Shown: positions 16,901 to 24,554 of the stretch, one piece after another | Layout of the letters: each line of letters starts with the position of its first letter | Position numbering within the stretch: the first letter of the stretch is position 1 | Program-made: the position numbers and the translations under genes | From: Chloroflexota bacterium | Lineage (GTDB): Bacteria > Chloroflexota > Dehalococcoidia > UBA2979 | Direction: 5' to 3' | Length of the DNA stretch: 26,395 bases | NCBI GenBank assembly: GCA_002725365.1 | Contig: PBOW01000047.1 | Span: 21,839 to 48,233 of the forward strand | Notes under the pieces: model-generated | Told to the model about the DNA's origin: nothing | Databases searched by the model: none | Seen by the model: the letters and a program-made list of their open reading frames with translations, nothing else

Positions 16901-19423
16901 CTAAGAATCTCTATACACCGCAGCTTCACTCCAAACAGTGCCATTTTCTCGGAGGACAGTGATTTCAGGTGGCTCATAGCCGAGCTCAGAAAGAATAGAG
17001 TCCGTTTGTTCGCCTGCCATAGGTGCAGCCTCCAGTACGTTAGGGGTTCTCCTCATTCGAACCACGGAGCCATGGCGGGTGTATTGTCCGTGTTCCCCAT
17101 GTACTACTGGAGCGGTATATTCATTTACTTTGACGTGTTCATCTTTAAACCAAAATTCACCAGGTAGAGGCCCATCGGCTCTCACGCATCCTAGTCCAAT
17201 TGTGGCAAGCAGCTGCTCCCAGTTATCGGCTGTGTCACTAATAAACAAGGAAGAAAGTAAGTTTTCTAATTGGTCTCTATTTTGCACTCGATCTTGTCTC
17301 GTTCGAAATCTCCGATCAGATGCAAGTTCAGGTGATTCGATTGCATTGCAGAATTGTATCCATTCCTTTTCAAGAAATAAGCCAAGAAATACCCATCCTT
17401 CGCTGCATTCATACAAGCGGTATGTTGCGTCCGGACCCAGCAATGTGTCCCCTAAATCTGGGCGTTCTGGTTTGTCTTCGTACCAGATGAAATCATCCGA
17501 ATTAGCGTACGCATTCGCACCCATCATGTCGACGAATATTTCCTGCCCCATCCCTGTCTTCTGCCTATGGTAAAGGCCGATCGAGGCTGCAGTGGTGATG
17601 ACAGCTGTTGTATTAGGATCCGGATTCACTTCATTCGCCCTATATAGTTGCCGGGCTCCTTCTCGTAATTTTTCGAGGTCATCGGTGCTTTCCTGCAAGG
17701 TCCCTACCTGGTAATAGGCTCCGCCTATGCCAGCACCTGGAATTGGATGCGTGGAGGGTCGGTGGGCACTTGGACCATTACGTCCATATCCGTTCATCGT
17801 GACATATATTATTTTGGGATTTACTTTAATTGCGTCCTCGTAACTGATTTTTAATTTTTCTGGTACACCAGGTCGATAGTTGTGAATGACAATATCGGCT
17901 ATTTCCAGTAATTTCGTGACGACTTTTTGCCCTTCTTCCTGCTTTAGGTCAACAACAATGCTTTCCTTGCCAGCATTTGTCTTCATCGCACTAATTCCAC
18001 CAGCTCCCATGCCCCGAAATGGGTCTCCACCAGGCTGTTCAACCTTAATGACGCGAGCTCCTAGGTCTGCAAGATGTGCTGAGGCCAGCGGGCCAGCAAT
18101 GATAGTTGCAAAATCGAGCACCAGTGTGCCTTCAAGCGCGGGAGCACCGGAAGTATCTCCCCCAGTAAATGCTTTCCAAGGGGAGCGCGGAGAATCAGTC
18201 TCTGAATCAAATATCTCAAATGTATGTTGTCCTGAGCGAGGAACGGCACCCTTGATTGCTGCAGGACTTTTCGTGAATTGAGCGAGCGGACCCAATTGTT
18301 TCATCGGAGGTCGCTCATCCTGAGTTTCACCAAACATGCCGAGAACGGCTTCGGTGACAGACGTATTAGTCTTCAATCGTGGGCCTCGGGAATCAGTGAC
18401 TTCTAACACATGGCCGTTAGCAGTGAGATCTGGGTCGAATAACGCCTGCTGGGTACTCTGCCACGGGTGTGCCACCACGCTTCCGTGTTCTGAAAAGATT
18501 TGCATCCATTCGTCTTTGGTTTTTTCTCTCATTCTTCTGAGCATGCGGTCACGAAATTCCTCACGCGCTTCGTCGCTCCACTCAGCGGGGGACCCAGAAA
18601 ATTTCTCATCCGTATAGACATCGAATAATTCAGAAGCTACTACGAAATTTTCAAAGAGGTGCTGCAGGAGATTACCGAGCTGAATCCAGCTTCCGTCCTT
18701 TGTCTGCACAGGGTGATAGTTGATAGTCGGCATCATAGATGCTGCAGCCCCAGGCACAGGAAGTAATTCCTTCCATTTTACGGGATCATTGGCGAGAAGA
18801 CTCTGGACTGTCAGTCCAGCTAGATCGTATGGAAGAAATCCTTGGATCAGACTTGTCTCAAGATATTGCCCAAAACCTATTCTGTCTCTTGCTATTAATC
18901 CGGCCATTATTCCAGTAACCGCTGCCTGAGATGTAGCATGAGTAGACGCTGGAACTGTTGAATAGATCGGTCCCGGTCGATTAATCATCCCGCTGAATGA
19001 CTGCATTCTTCCCGCTTTGGCAGCTACTACTGCCTCGTATCCCGGATACCCAACATATGGTCCATATGGACCGAATCCCGAAATTTGGCAGTATACGATT
19101 CCTGGATTGCGTCCAGCGAGTACGTCATAGTCGCACCCAAGGTCAACTGCGGAGTGGGCTCGGAATGCTGTTAAAACCACATCTGAAGTTTCGACTAATC
19201 GATAAAGTCTCTCTCGTTCTATCTCACGTTTGAGATCAAGTTCAATGGAACGTTTTCCGCGCAGCCACATTGGAGAATTTGGGAGCTCTCTAAAAGGATC
19301 TCCCCCTGGCCGTTCGACCTTAATTACGTCTGCACCGAAATCACTAAGGATCATTGATGCCATCCCTCCTACAGGGCCAGAGGAAAGGTCAATTACTCGC
19401 AAGTGTTCGAGCGGAAGTTCCAT
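16901..19423 (-). CDS. Double-length CaiB/BaiF CoA-transferase (two fused domains)
   Basis: An 840-residue fusion of two class III CoA-transferase domains. Domain 1 (about 1-400) has VGGMASMILSDFGADVIKVE, ISGFGPYGPY and a G-F-G-Q near 184. Domain 2 (about 430-840) has LVLDFATIIAGPLASAHLAD, NYRPGVPEKLKISYED, MNGYGRNGP and TGMGQ near 623-627. By spacing from the GxGQ motif, Asp602 in NPDPN can serve as the catalytic aspartate of domain 2. Domain 1 has Thr161/His162 at that place, so it may be a non-catalytic half. I chose the ATG at 19423 because an AAGGTGA site lies five bases upstream; a GTG at 19432 would overlap that site. The substrate is unknown. Confidence 0.92.
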   Translation of the reverse strand: MELPLEHLRVIDLSSGPVGGMASMILSDFGADVIKVERPGGDPFRELPNSPMWLRGKRSIELDLKREIERERLYRLVETSDVVLTAFRAHSAVDLGCDYDVLAGRNPGIVYCQISGFGPYGPYVGYPGYEAVVAAKAGRMQSFSGMINRPGPIYSTVPASTHATSQAAVTGIMAGLIARDRIGFGQYLETSLIQGFLPYDLAGLTVQSLLANDPVKWKELLPVPGAAASMMPTINYHPVQTKDGSWIQLGNLLQHLFENFVVASELFDVYTDEKFSGSPAEWSDEAREEFRDRMLRRMREKTKDEWMQIFSEHGSVVAHPWQSTQQALFDPDLTANGHVLEVTDSRGPRLKTNTSVTEAVLGMFGETQDERPPMKQLGPLAQFTKSPAAIKGAVPRSGQHTFEIFDSETDSPRSPWKAFTGGDTSGAPALEGTLVLDFATIIAGPLASAHLADLGARVIKVEQPGGDPFRGMGAGGISAMKTNAGKESIVVDLKQEEGQKVVTKLLEIADIVIHNYRPGVPEKLKISYEDAIKVNPKIIYVTMNGYGRNGPSAHRPSTHPIPGAGIGGAYYQVGTLQESTDDLEKLREGARQLYRANEVNPDPNTTAVITTAASIGLYHRQKTGMGQEIFVDMMGANAYANSDDFIWYEDKPERPDLGDTLLGPDATYRLYECSEGWVFLGLFLEKEWIQFCNAIESPELASDRRFRTRQDRVQNRDQLENLLSSLFISDTADNWEQLLATIGLGCVRADGPLPGEFWFKDEHVKVNEYTAPVVHGEHGQYTRHGSVVRMRRTPNVLEAAPMAGEQTDSILSELGYEPPEITVLRENGTVWSEAAVYRDS

Positions 19424-19428
19424 ATTTA

Positions 19429-19434
19429 TCACCT
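19429..19434 (-). promoter_or_regulatory. Ribosome binding site deciding the tandem CoA-transferase start
   Basis: AGGTGA on the minus strand, within AAGGTGAT, ends about five bases before the ATG at 19423. Because the alternative GTG at 19432 lies inside this motif, the ATG is favoured. Confidence 0.6.
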
Positions 19435-19480
19435 TGTTCAGATTATAACCAGAACAGTATCGTACCGTGGGAGTGATAGG

Positions 19481-20584
19481 CTAGTAATCAGTAAGTTCAC
19501 TCATATGTACTACACGATTTTGCCGAATTGAAATCTCGGCTGCTGCACCCATGAGTACTGCCATAAGACCATCTAACGAGGAGACCGAGGGCCTTTGACT
19601 TTGTTGAATTGCCGTGAGAAATGCCTGATGTTCATGAAAGGTGGCCCCACCATGTCCGTGACTAATATCAGTTGCGATATCAATATAATCAGTGCGCAGT
19701 CTTTCAGAGTCTCGGAAGGCTCCAACGGCCCAATTTTCCCATCCTTCGTGACGTAATCCAATCGTCACGGAATTAGCAGGTTGTCTGCATTCAATTTTCC
19801 CGGCATCGCCAACGAAATGAATTTCAGTTTGATCGGTACTTTGTTCTGCAAACATGCATAGATCTAGTGAAGCTCGAGCACCTGATTCGAAGTCAACTAT
19901 CACAAGTGCGTTGTCGATAATGTCCGGTTTCCCCTCGTCATAAGTTTCGTTTAGGTGATTGACGTCGATTGCCCCCGACGCAAAAATTTGGGTCGGTTCG
20001 GATTTCAGAATGTGTCTCATCAAATCAAAAAAATGGCAACACTTCTCGACTAGAGTACCGCCCGTATTTTTATTGAATCGATTCCAATCATCAATTTTTG
20101 GAAGGAAGGGATATCTGTGTTCTCTAATGGACAGCATTCTGAGGGTACCTATTTCACCGGAGTCACTTCTTTCAATAGCTTGTGCCACAGGAGGAGCATA
20201 CCGATATTCCATGCCGATCCAAGCCAGTGACTGATAATCAGACAGAAGTGAATGAAGTGTTTTTGCATCCTGAATGGTGGTGGCCATTGGCTTCTCGATC
20301 AATAGGTGCGGGCCTTTCTGGACCAATGCAGTTACGATGTCAGCATGAGTGTGATTTGGTGTGGCGACTACCACGACGTCAAGGTCATCTCTGTTCAGGA
20401 AATCGGAAAAGTCGGCGTATGTATCTGCGCCCGGGGTAATTTTAAGCGCTTCTTCTATCGAAGCTGAGTGAGGGTCACAAATTGCTACTGCCTCAACCTC
20501 TGGAATTAATGACAGAATTCGGAGGTGCTCGCGGCCCATCAGCCCAGTACCGACAATTCCGTACCGGAGAGGAGTAACCGGCAT
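19481..20584 (-). CDS. Gfo/Idh/MocA family NAD(P)-dependent oxidoreductase
   Basis: A 367-residue protein with an N-terminal Rossmann fold (GIVGTGLMGREH at 9-20, DVVVVATPNHTHADI around 69-83) and the family EKP motif in LLIEKPMATT (Glu97-Lys98-Pro99). The C-terminal alpha/beta domain has GGTLVEKCCHFFDLMRHIL, where the His-x3-Asp-x2-R/H pattern is usual for sugar or inositol dehydrogenases, and FHEHQAFLTAI near the end. Members oxidise or reduce sugars and polyols; the substrate here is unknown. An AGAGGA site nine bases upstream picks the ATG at 20584 over a TTG at 20617. Confidence 0.92.
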   Translation of the reverse strand: MPVTPLRYGIVGTGLMGREHLRILSLIPEVEAVAICDPHSASIEEALKITPGADTYADFSDFLNRDDLDVVVVATPNHTHADIVTALVQKGPHLLIEKPMATTIQDAKTLHSLLSDYQSLAWIGMEYRYAPPVAQAIERSDSGEIGTLRMLSIREHRYPFLPKIDDWNRFNKNTGGTLVEKCCHFFDLMRHILKSEPTQIFASGAIDVNHLNETYDEGKPDIIDNALVIVDFESGARASLDLCMFAEQSTDQTEIHFVGDAGKIECRQPANSVTIGLRHEGWENWAVGAFRDSERLRTDYIDIATDISHGHGGATFHEHQAFLTAIQQSQRPSVSSLDGLMAVLMGAAAEISIRQNRVVHMSELTDY

Positions 20585-20593
20585 ATCAACAAA

Positions 20594-20599
20594 TCCTCT
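20594..20599 (-). promoter_or_regulatory. Ribosome binding site deciding the Gfo/Idh/MocA start
   Basis: AGAGGA on the minus strand, nine bases before the ATG at 20584. A TTG start at 20617 has no comparable site. Confidence 0.55.
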
Positions 20600-20638
20600 A
20601 CTGTTCGCGCTTATCAAATTAAGATTTCTTACGATGTC

Positions 20639-21439
20639 CTAAGTGCTTGGTTCACGACCTGGACCTGGTGGTCCTGCAAATGCCTGTGCAATACTGAGGA
20701 ACTCTGATGCGAGTTCACCAGTAGTGTCGAGATTTGTATCTGTGTAATGGATTCTTTGTGTTACTACACGACAGAAATCACCAGCGGTGCCTTTTATATT
20801 ATCGGGAGCATCTTTGGGTCCCCATTTCCATGATTCTCCGGAAGGAGCTATCAGTTCCACATAGATGGGAGTATCGGGGACATCAAGATCCCGATTTTGA
20901 TACGCAAAATTTCTGGTTATCACTCCCAAGTGAGCCACATGAATTAAACGATCTGAATCGACAGGAGCAATTTCTGCTGCGTCGAGAGCATCCAGACCAT
21001 GCGACCAGCATTCCATTAATCGAGCAGTCGCAAACGAGCGCACGGACATAGGTGGCCCTGCCCACGGTAATCTGTCCTTGGCATCAAGTGCTTTTAGCGC
21101 TGTGTTTTGCCGGGTGCGAGCATCACGCCACCAAGCTACGAGTTCATCAATCGATAAATTTCTCGCCTCCCTTTGTCTTTGACTCTGGAGCATGTCAGTA
21201 GGTGGCTCAGATGGCTTAGTCGTTGCCGATTTTTTCGGATATTCCTTGTGAGTGGCGACATAAGCTGCGTTTTCATCGACGTCAGCTAAGTGTGCTATAC
21301 AGTCTCGCAGCAACCATCCGTCGGCTGGAGATGGATGGTCCCAAACTTCCACTGGGACCATCGAGAGAGCCTGATCGAGATAATTCTGTTCGGCCTCTAA
21401 ATCGCTAAGTAACTGTTGCATCGGGTCTAAAGTTGCCAT
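20639..21439 (-). CDS. TIGR03084/mycothiol maleylpyruvate isomerase-like metal-binding protein
   Basis: A 266-residue protein of the TIGR03084 type. The N-terminal DinB-like bundle keeps the three metal ligands of mycothiol-dependent maleylpyruvate isomerases: His50 in DCIAHLAD, and Glu143 and His147 in MECWSHGLD. GPPMSVRSFATARL (128-141) is a family signature. The C-terminal half is an SCP2-like sheet domain (PIYVELIAPSGESWKWGP). The reaction is not established for this subgroup; a thiol-dependent isomerase or transferase is the usual guess. It starts at the ATG at 21439, lies upstream of the Gfo/Idh gene (54-base gap), and is divergent from the thiolase-like gene. Confidence 0.87.
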   Translation of the reverse strand: MATLDPMQQLLSDLEAEQNYLDQALSMVPVEVWDHPSPADGWLLRDCIAHLADVDENAAYVATHKEYPKKSATTKPSEPPTDMLQSQRQREARNLSIDELVAWWRDARTRQNTALKALDAKDRLPWAGPPMSVRSFATARLMECWSHGLDALDAAEIAPVDSDRLIHVAHLGVITRNFAYQNRDLDVPDTPIYVELIAPSGESWKWGPKDAPDNIKGTAGDFCRVVTQRIHYTDTNLDTTGELASEFLSIAQAFAGPPGPGREPST

Positions 21440-21550
21440 GACTAGGATTCTAGCGTCTATGACTCTATCAGGTGGCTGATTTTCTGACGTAAATCAGGAA
21501 TATTTGTTACTCTCTCATGCGAAGAGAATCTAGTGAAGGGTAGGTAAGTT

Positions 21551-22726
21551 ATGTCTGACCATCCGATGAGAGGGCGGACTGCTATATCTGGTCTAGGCGA
21601 GACCAAATATTACAAGCGAGCAGCAGCTCCCGATGGCGAATTTAAAATGTGTTTAGAAGCGATTCTTCTCGCCTGCGAAGACGCCGGAGTAGATCCACGT
21701 GATATCGACGGATTTGCCTCATATTCTAATGAGCGCTCGTCACCTGATAGATTGGCGGCCGCTTTAGGCATCAAGGAGATGCGACTTTCGAATATGTTTT
21801 GGGGCGGCGGCGGCGGCGGCGGTTCCGGCGCACTAGCAAATGCGGTCTCAGCAATCATTTCTGGTCAGTGTGAAGTTGTAGTTGTCTACCGCTCCCTAGC
21901 TCAGGGCCAGTTCGGGAGATTCGGCCAGGGCGCTGTAGTTAATGAGATCAACAATGATGGCAAGTGGACTGCACCCTTCGGTTTGATGTCCCCTGCTCAG
22001 TCGTTCGCAATGCGAGTTAGACGCTTCATGCATGAAAATGGTGTGCAACAGGAAGCATTGAGAGCAATATCAATGGCATCGTATTTCCACGCTCAACAGA
22101 ATCCGCGAGCAGTTATGCATGGTCGAGAGCTGACCGAAGAAATCTATGACCAATCACGTTGGATCGTGGAGCCGTTCCATTTATTTGATTGCTGCATGGA
22201 GAATGACGGTGCTGCAGCGATGATTGTGACGTCAGTAGAGCGAGCCCGCGATCTGAAACCAGAACCAGCTGTAGTCTTAGCTGCTGCACAAGGGTCGACT
22301 CCTAGAAATCAGGCGGCAGCTCACAACGCTGATTTGTACGCCACATCTAATTTTCAGCATGTTGCTAAGCGACTTTATGAGATAGCTGGAGTGGGTCCGG
22401 AAGATGTCGATGTCGCGCAGGTGTACGAAAACTTCACTGGTGGAGTGATGATGAGTATAGTTGAGCACGGCCTGTGCGCCCCCGACGAAGTCAATGAATT
22501 TTTCACGTTAGAAAATTTCAAAGCTCCGGATGGAAAGATGCCTATAAACACCAGCGGTGGAAACTTGGCTGAGTGCTATATGCATGGACTTGAATTAATA
22601 ATTGAAGCTGCGCGGCAACTTCGAGGGCAATCACCGAATCAGCTTGAAAACCCAGAGGTTGCGTTAGTGGCATCTGGACCGATGGTAACTCCAGTAAGTA
22701 GTTGTATTTTGGGGGTAGACAGATGA
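21551..22726 (+). CDS. Thiolase-like (lipid-transfer/SCP2-thiolase type) protein lacking the nucleophilic Cys
   Basis: A 391-residue thiolase-fold protein of the lipid-transfer subgroup: GLGETKYY at 14-21, ALANAVSAIISGQCEVVVVY, DVAQVYENFTGGV at 287-299, and NTSGGNLAECYMHG at 333-346. The classical C-x-S-G nucleophile element reads GGSG in a run of seven glycines (85-91), so ordinary thiolysis is unlikely. Tyr292 and Tyr343 sit where the related steroid side-chain aldolase Ltp2 has its two catalytic tyrosines. The stop overlaps the start of a DUF35 gene (ATGA), the same partner Ltp2 needs. A C-C-lyase or acyl-CoA role is inferred; the substrate is unknown. Confidence 0.88.
   Translation: MSDHPMRGRTAISGLGETKYYKRAAAPDGEFKMCLEAILLACEDAGVDPRDIDGFASYSNERSSPDRLAAALGIKEMRLSNMFWGGGGGGGSGALANAVSAIISGQCEVVVVYRSLAQGQFGRFGQGAVVNEINNDGKWTAPFGLMSPAQSFAMRVRRFMHENGVQQEALRAISMASYFHAQQNPRAVMHGRELTEEIYDQSRWIVEPFHLFDCCMENDGAAAMIVTSVERARDLKPEPAVVLAAAQGSTPRNQAAAHNADLYATSNFQHVAKRLYEIAGVGPEDVDVAQVYENFTGGVMMSIVEHGLCAPDEVNEFFTLENFKAPDGKMPINTSGGNLAECYMHGLELIIEAARQLRGQSPNQLENPEVALVASGPMVTPVSSCILGVDR
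21803..21823 (+). repeat. GGC trinucleotide repeat coding polyglycine
   Basis: Six tandem GGC codons plus a GGT encode Gly85-Gly91 of the thiolase-like protein, at the position of the normal active-site Cys loop. A repeat of this kind is prone to slippage. Confidence 0.85.
22711..22715 (+). promoter_or_regulatory. G-rich ribosome site for the coupled DUF35 start
   Basis: A GGGGG run seven bases before the ATG at 22723. It favours this start over the TTG at 22702, which would add seven residues and overlap the upstream gene further. Confidence 0.4.
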
Positions 22727-23205
22727 CAACCGGCGAACTTTCACAGTGGCATGCTACTAATCCTGACACGTATCTTCCTCCTGGACTAGCGGAACCTCGA
22801 CCTTGGCAAGATGGGCTGGATATCCCATATTGGGAAGCGATCGAACGTGACGAACTTGTAGTTCAATACTGTGACGACTGTAAGGCTCATCAATGGGGTC
22901 CCGAGTGGCTGTGCCATCGATGCCATAAGTTTGACCTTGAGTATGTCAAAGTTGAACCAAAAGGAAGAATATATTCTTGGGAAAGAGTCTGGCATCCCGT
23001 TCATCCAGCACTGCAGACCAGTTGTCCTTACATGGTTGTTCTGGTGGAATTACCTGGTGCGGATAACGTTCGCATGGTTGGAAACCTGATAGGTGATCCG
23101 ATGCGACCTGTCACAATAGGTGAAGAAGTAGAGGCAGTATTTGAACATCATAAAGATGCTGACCCTCCTTACACCCTTGTTCAGTGGCAGCGCACGAGGG
23201 ACTGA
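22723..23205 (+). CDS. Zn-ribbon/OB-fold DUF35 protein, partner of the thiolase-like protein
   Basis: A 160-residue DUF35 protein. A helical N-terminus (IPYWEAIERDELVVQYC) leads into a rubredoxin-like zinc ribbon with Cys50, Cys53, Cys64 and Cys67 (C-x2-C-x10-C-x2-C), then an OB fold from GRIYSWERVWHPVHP to the end. DUF35 proteins form complexes with thiolase-like or acyl-CoA enzymes; ChsH2 is the known steroid-degrading example. The ATG lies within the thiolase stop (ATGA), so the two are translationally coupled. It converges on the hydrolase gene with a 22-base gap and no clear terminator. Confidence 0.92.
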   Translation: MTTGELSQWHATNPDTYLPPGLAEPRPWQDGLDIPYWEAIERDELVVQYCDDCKAHQWGPEWLCHRCHKFDLEYVKVEPKGRIYSWERVWHPVHPALQTSCPYMVVLVELPGADNVRMVGNLIGDPMRPVTIGEEVEAVFEHHKDADPPYTLVQWQRTRD

Positions 23206-23227
23206 ATAAGCTCTGGCAGAGTGCAGT

Positions 23228-23938
23228 CTATTGAGGTGGATTGATTCCTAGATGCTCACTAAGAAAACTTGATAAATCGGCGATGGAAGCCTGATTTATC
23301 TCGTGCTGCATTGGGTACTCTTTCAGCTCAACGTTTATTCCCTTTTCCAGCAGGCGTTCGTAGGAATCACGTCCGCGGGCAATGTCGACCATCTGGTCAG
23401 TAGTGCCATGCTGGATAAGAAATGGAAGCCCGGACTCGACGGCAGAGCCGATATCGGCTCTATCGATAACATCATCTGGTAGCCAAGTTGAAAGAGGAGC
23501 GACCGCCTGATAATACTCAGGGCTGGCCAGTGATAATCGGTATGCGAGCGATCCTCCTTGGCTGAAACCGACGACAGCCACACGGTTAGCATCACCACCG
23601 TACTCATCAATGGCTGCGGGGACAAACTCTTGTAGTGAAGAAACAATTTCCGTCGAATCTGATGCAATTCTGTCCCCAGAAGCATCTTTTCGTTCCCATG
23701 TGAACATTTGATTGTTTGCTTGCATGGCGTATCCCTCAGGTAGTTCCACGTCGAACGGTGCTTGGGGACAGATAACCATTACCTGACCCCCACACAAATG
23801 AGGGGCAAGAGGAAGTAAATCCAAACCATGTGCTCCGTATCCATGCAGCATAATTACGGTTGGTTTGAGCGAATGCGAGTCCCCCTTTGGCTTGTAGATT
23901 GAATGGATGAAGCTGGCTAGCGCACCGTCATTAGTCAT
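23228..23938 (-). CDS. Alpha/beta hydrolase, phospholipase/carboxylesterase family
   Basis: A 236-residue serine hydrolase of the small carboxylesterase (YpfH/acyl-protein-thioesterase-like) group. The oxyanion segment is MLHGYGAHGLDL near 30-41, followed by CPQAPFD. The catalytic triad is readable: Ser126 in GFSQGG, Asp181 in HGTTDQMVD, and His212 in YPMQHEI. The protein looks complete and cytoplasmic, with no signal peptide. The natural ester is unknown. It lies next to the thiolase-like/DUF35 pair and could hydrolyse esters or thioesters of the same pathway, which is inference from position only. Confidence 0.92.
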   Translation of the reverse strand: MTNDGALASFIHSIYKPKGDSHSLKPTVIMLHGYGAHGLDLLPLAPHLCGGQVMVICPQAPFDVELPEGYAMQANNQMFTWERKDASGDRIASDSTEIVSSLQEFVPAAIDEYGGDANRVAVVGFSQGGSLAYRLSLASPEYYQAVAPLSTWLPDDVIDRADIGSAVESGLPFLIQHGTTDQMVDIARGRDSYERLLEKGINVELKEYPMQHEINQASIADLSSFLSEHLGINPPQ

Positions 23939-24015
23939 GAATTTACCTAACTCTCGAATTAGTGTGGAACCCGTCCTGGCTCTCTGGGAGCTAGTATAGT
24001 TAACAACAGATTGAG

Positions 24016-24537
24016 ATGGTAATGGAATTAACTCTATTTAGTCCGGCAATAACTTGTGAGAAGTGCATCGAGCATATCGAGGTTGAAATTGCTAGTGTTT
24101 CCGGAGCACGTTTTCTCTCCGGAGAGCCAAAGTCAAAATCATTCAGTGTCTCTATCATTCGTGGCGATGTACTTGATGCCATTTCATCAGTGCTGACCGA
24201 ATCTGGTTATCCGTTGGGACCCGCTATACCGGCTATATCCTCAGAGATTCAGTCAGAAGATTACACGCCTAGTCCAGTTGTGGTGCCCTCGGAGTGTGGG
24301 GCGACGATTAGTTTTACCTGCCCGTGTGGAAGTACTGACGAAATATTTGAGTTCGATCGCGGGATTGCTGAACAGCCAATTAGTTCCTGCTGTGACCATT
24401 ATGCCCTCGTCGGTCCGGCAGCTAGTTGGAGACTGCTTGATGAGTTGGGGCCGGCATTTCAAATTGATTCCGTTGATCTTGTTCTTCCATGGGGACAAAC
24501 GATGGAATTTGCAATTGGTTACAAGCAATCTTCCTGA
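24016..24537 (+). CDS. HMA-domain metallochaperone-like protein with a C-terminal Cys-rich domain
   Basis: A 173-residue protein. Residues 1-70 look like a heavy-metal-associated fold with the metal pair Cys14/Cys17 (ITCEKC) and the closing SVLTESGY pattern. A linker (about 71-90) leads to a second domain that I do not recognise. It has Cys94, a C-P-C at 102-104, and adjacent Cys125-Cys126 followed by His128 and ALVGP, then a mixed sheet-like end. The cluster could bind one metal ion. The start may be the ATG at 24016 or at 24022; no clear ribosome site is seen. A copper-type ATPase begins 17 bases downstream, so a role in copper delivery or sensing is likely. Confidence 0.75.
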   Translation: MVMELTLFSPAITCEKCIEHIEVEIASVSGARFLSGEPKSKSFSVSIIRGDVLDAISSVLTESGYPLGPAIPAISSEIQSEDYTPSPVVVPSECGATISFTCPCGSTDEIFEFDRGIAEQPISSCCDHYALVGPAASWRLLDELGPAFQIDSVDLVLPWGQTMEFAIGYKQSS

Positions 24538-24554
24538 CGAGCCCAGACAAATAC

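Noticed and set aside
17079..17573. Forward open frame of 164 codons
   Set aside because: Opposite the tandem CoA-transferase, rich in Ser and Pro as expected for an antisense shadow.
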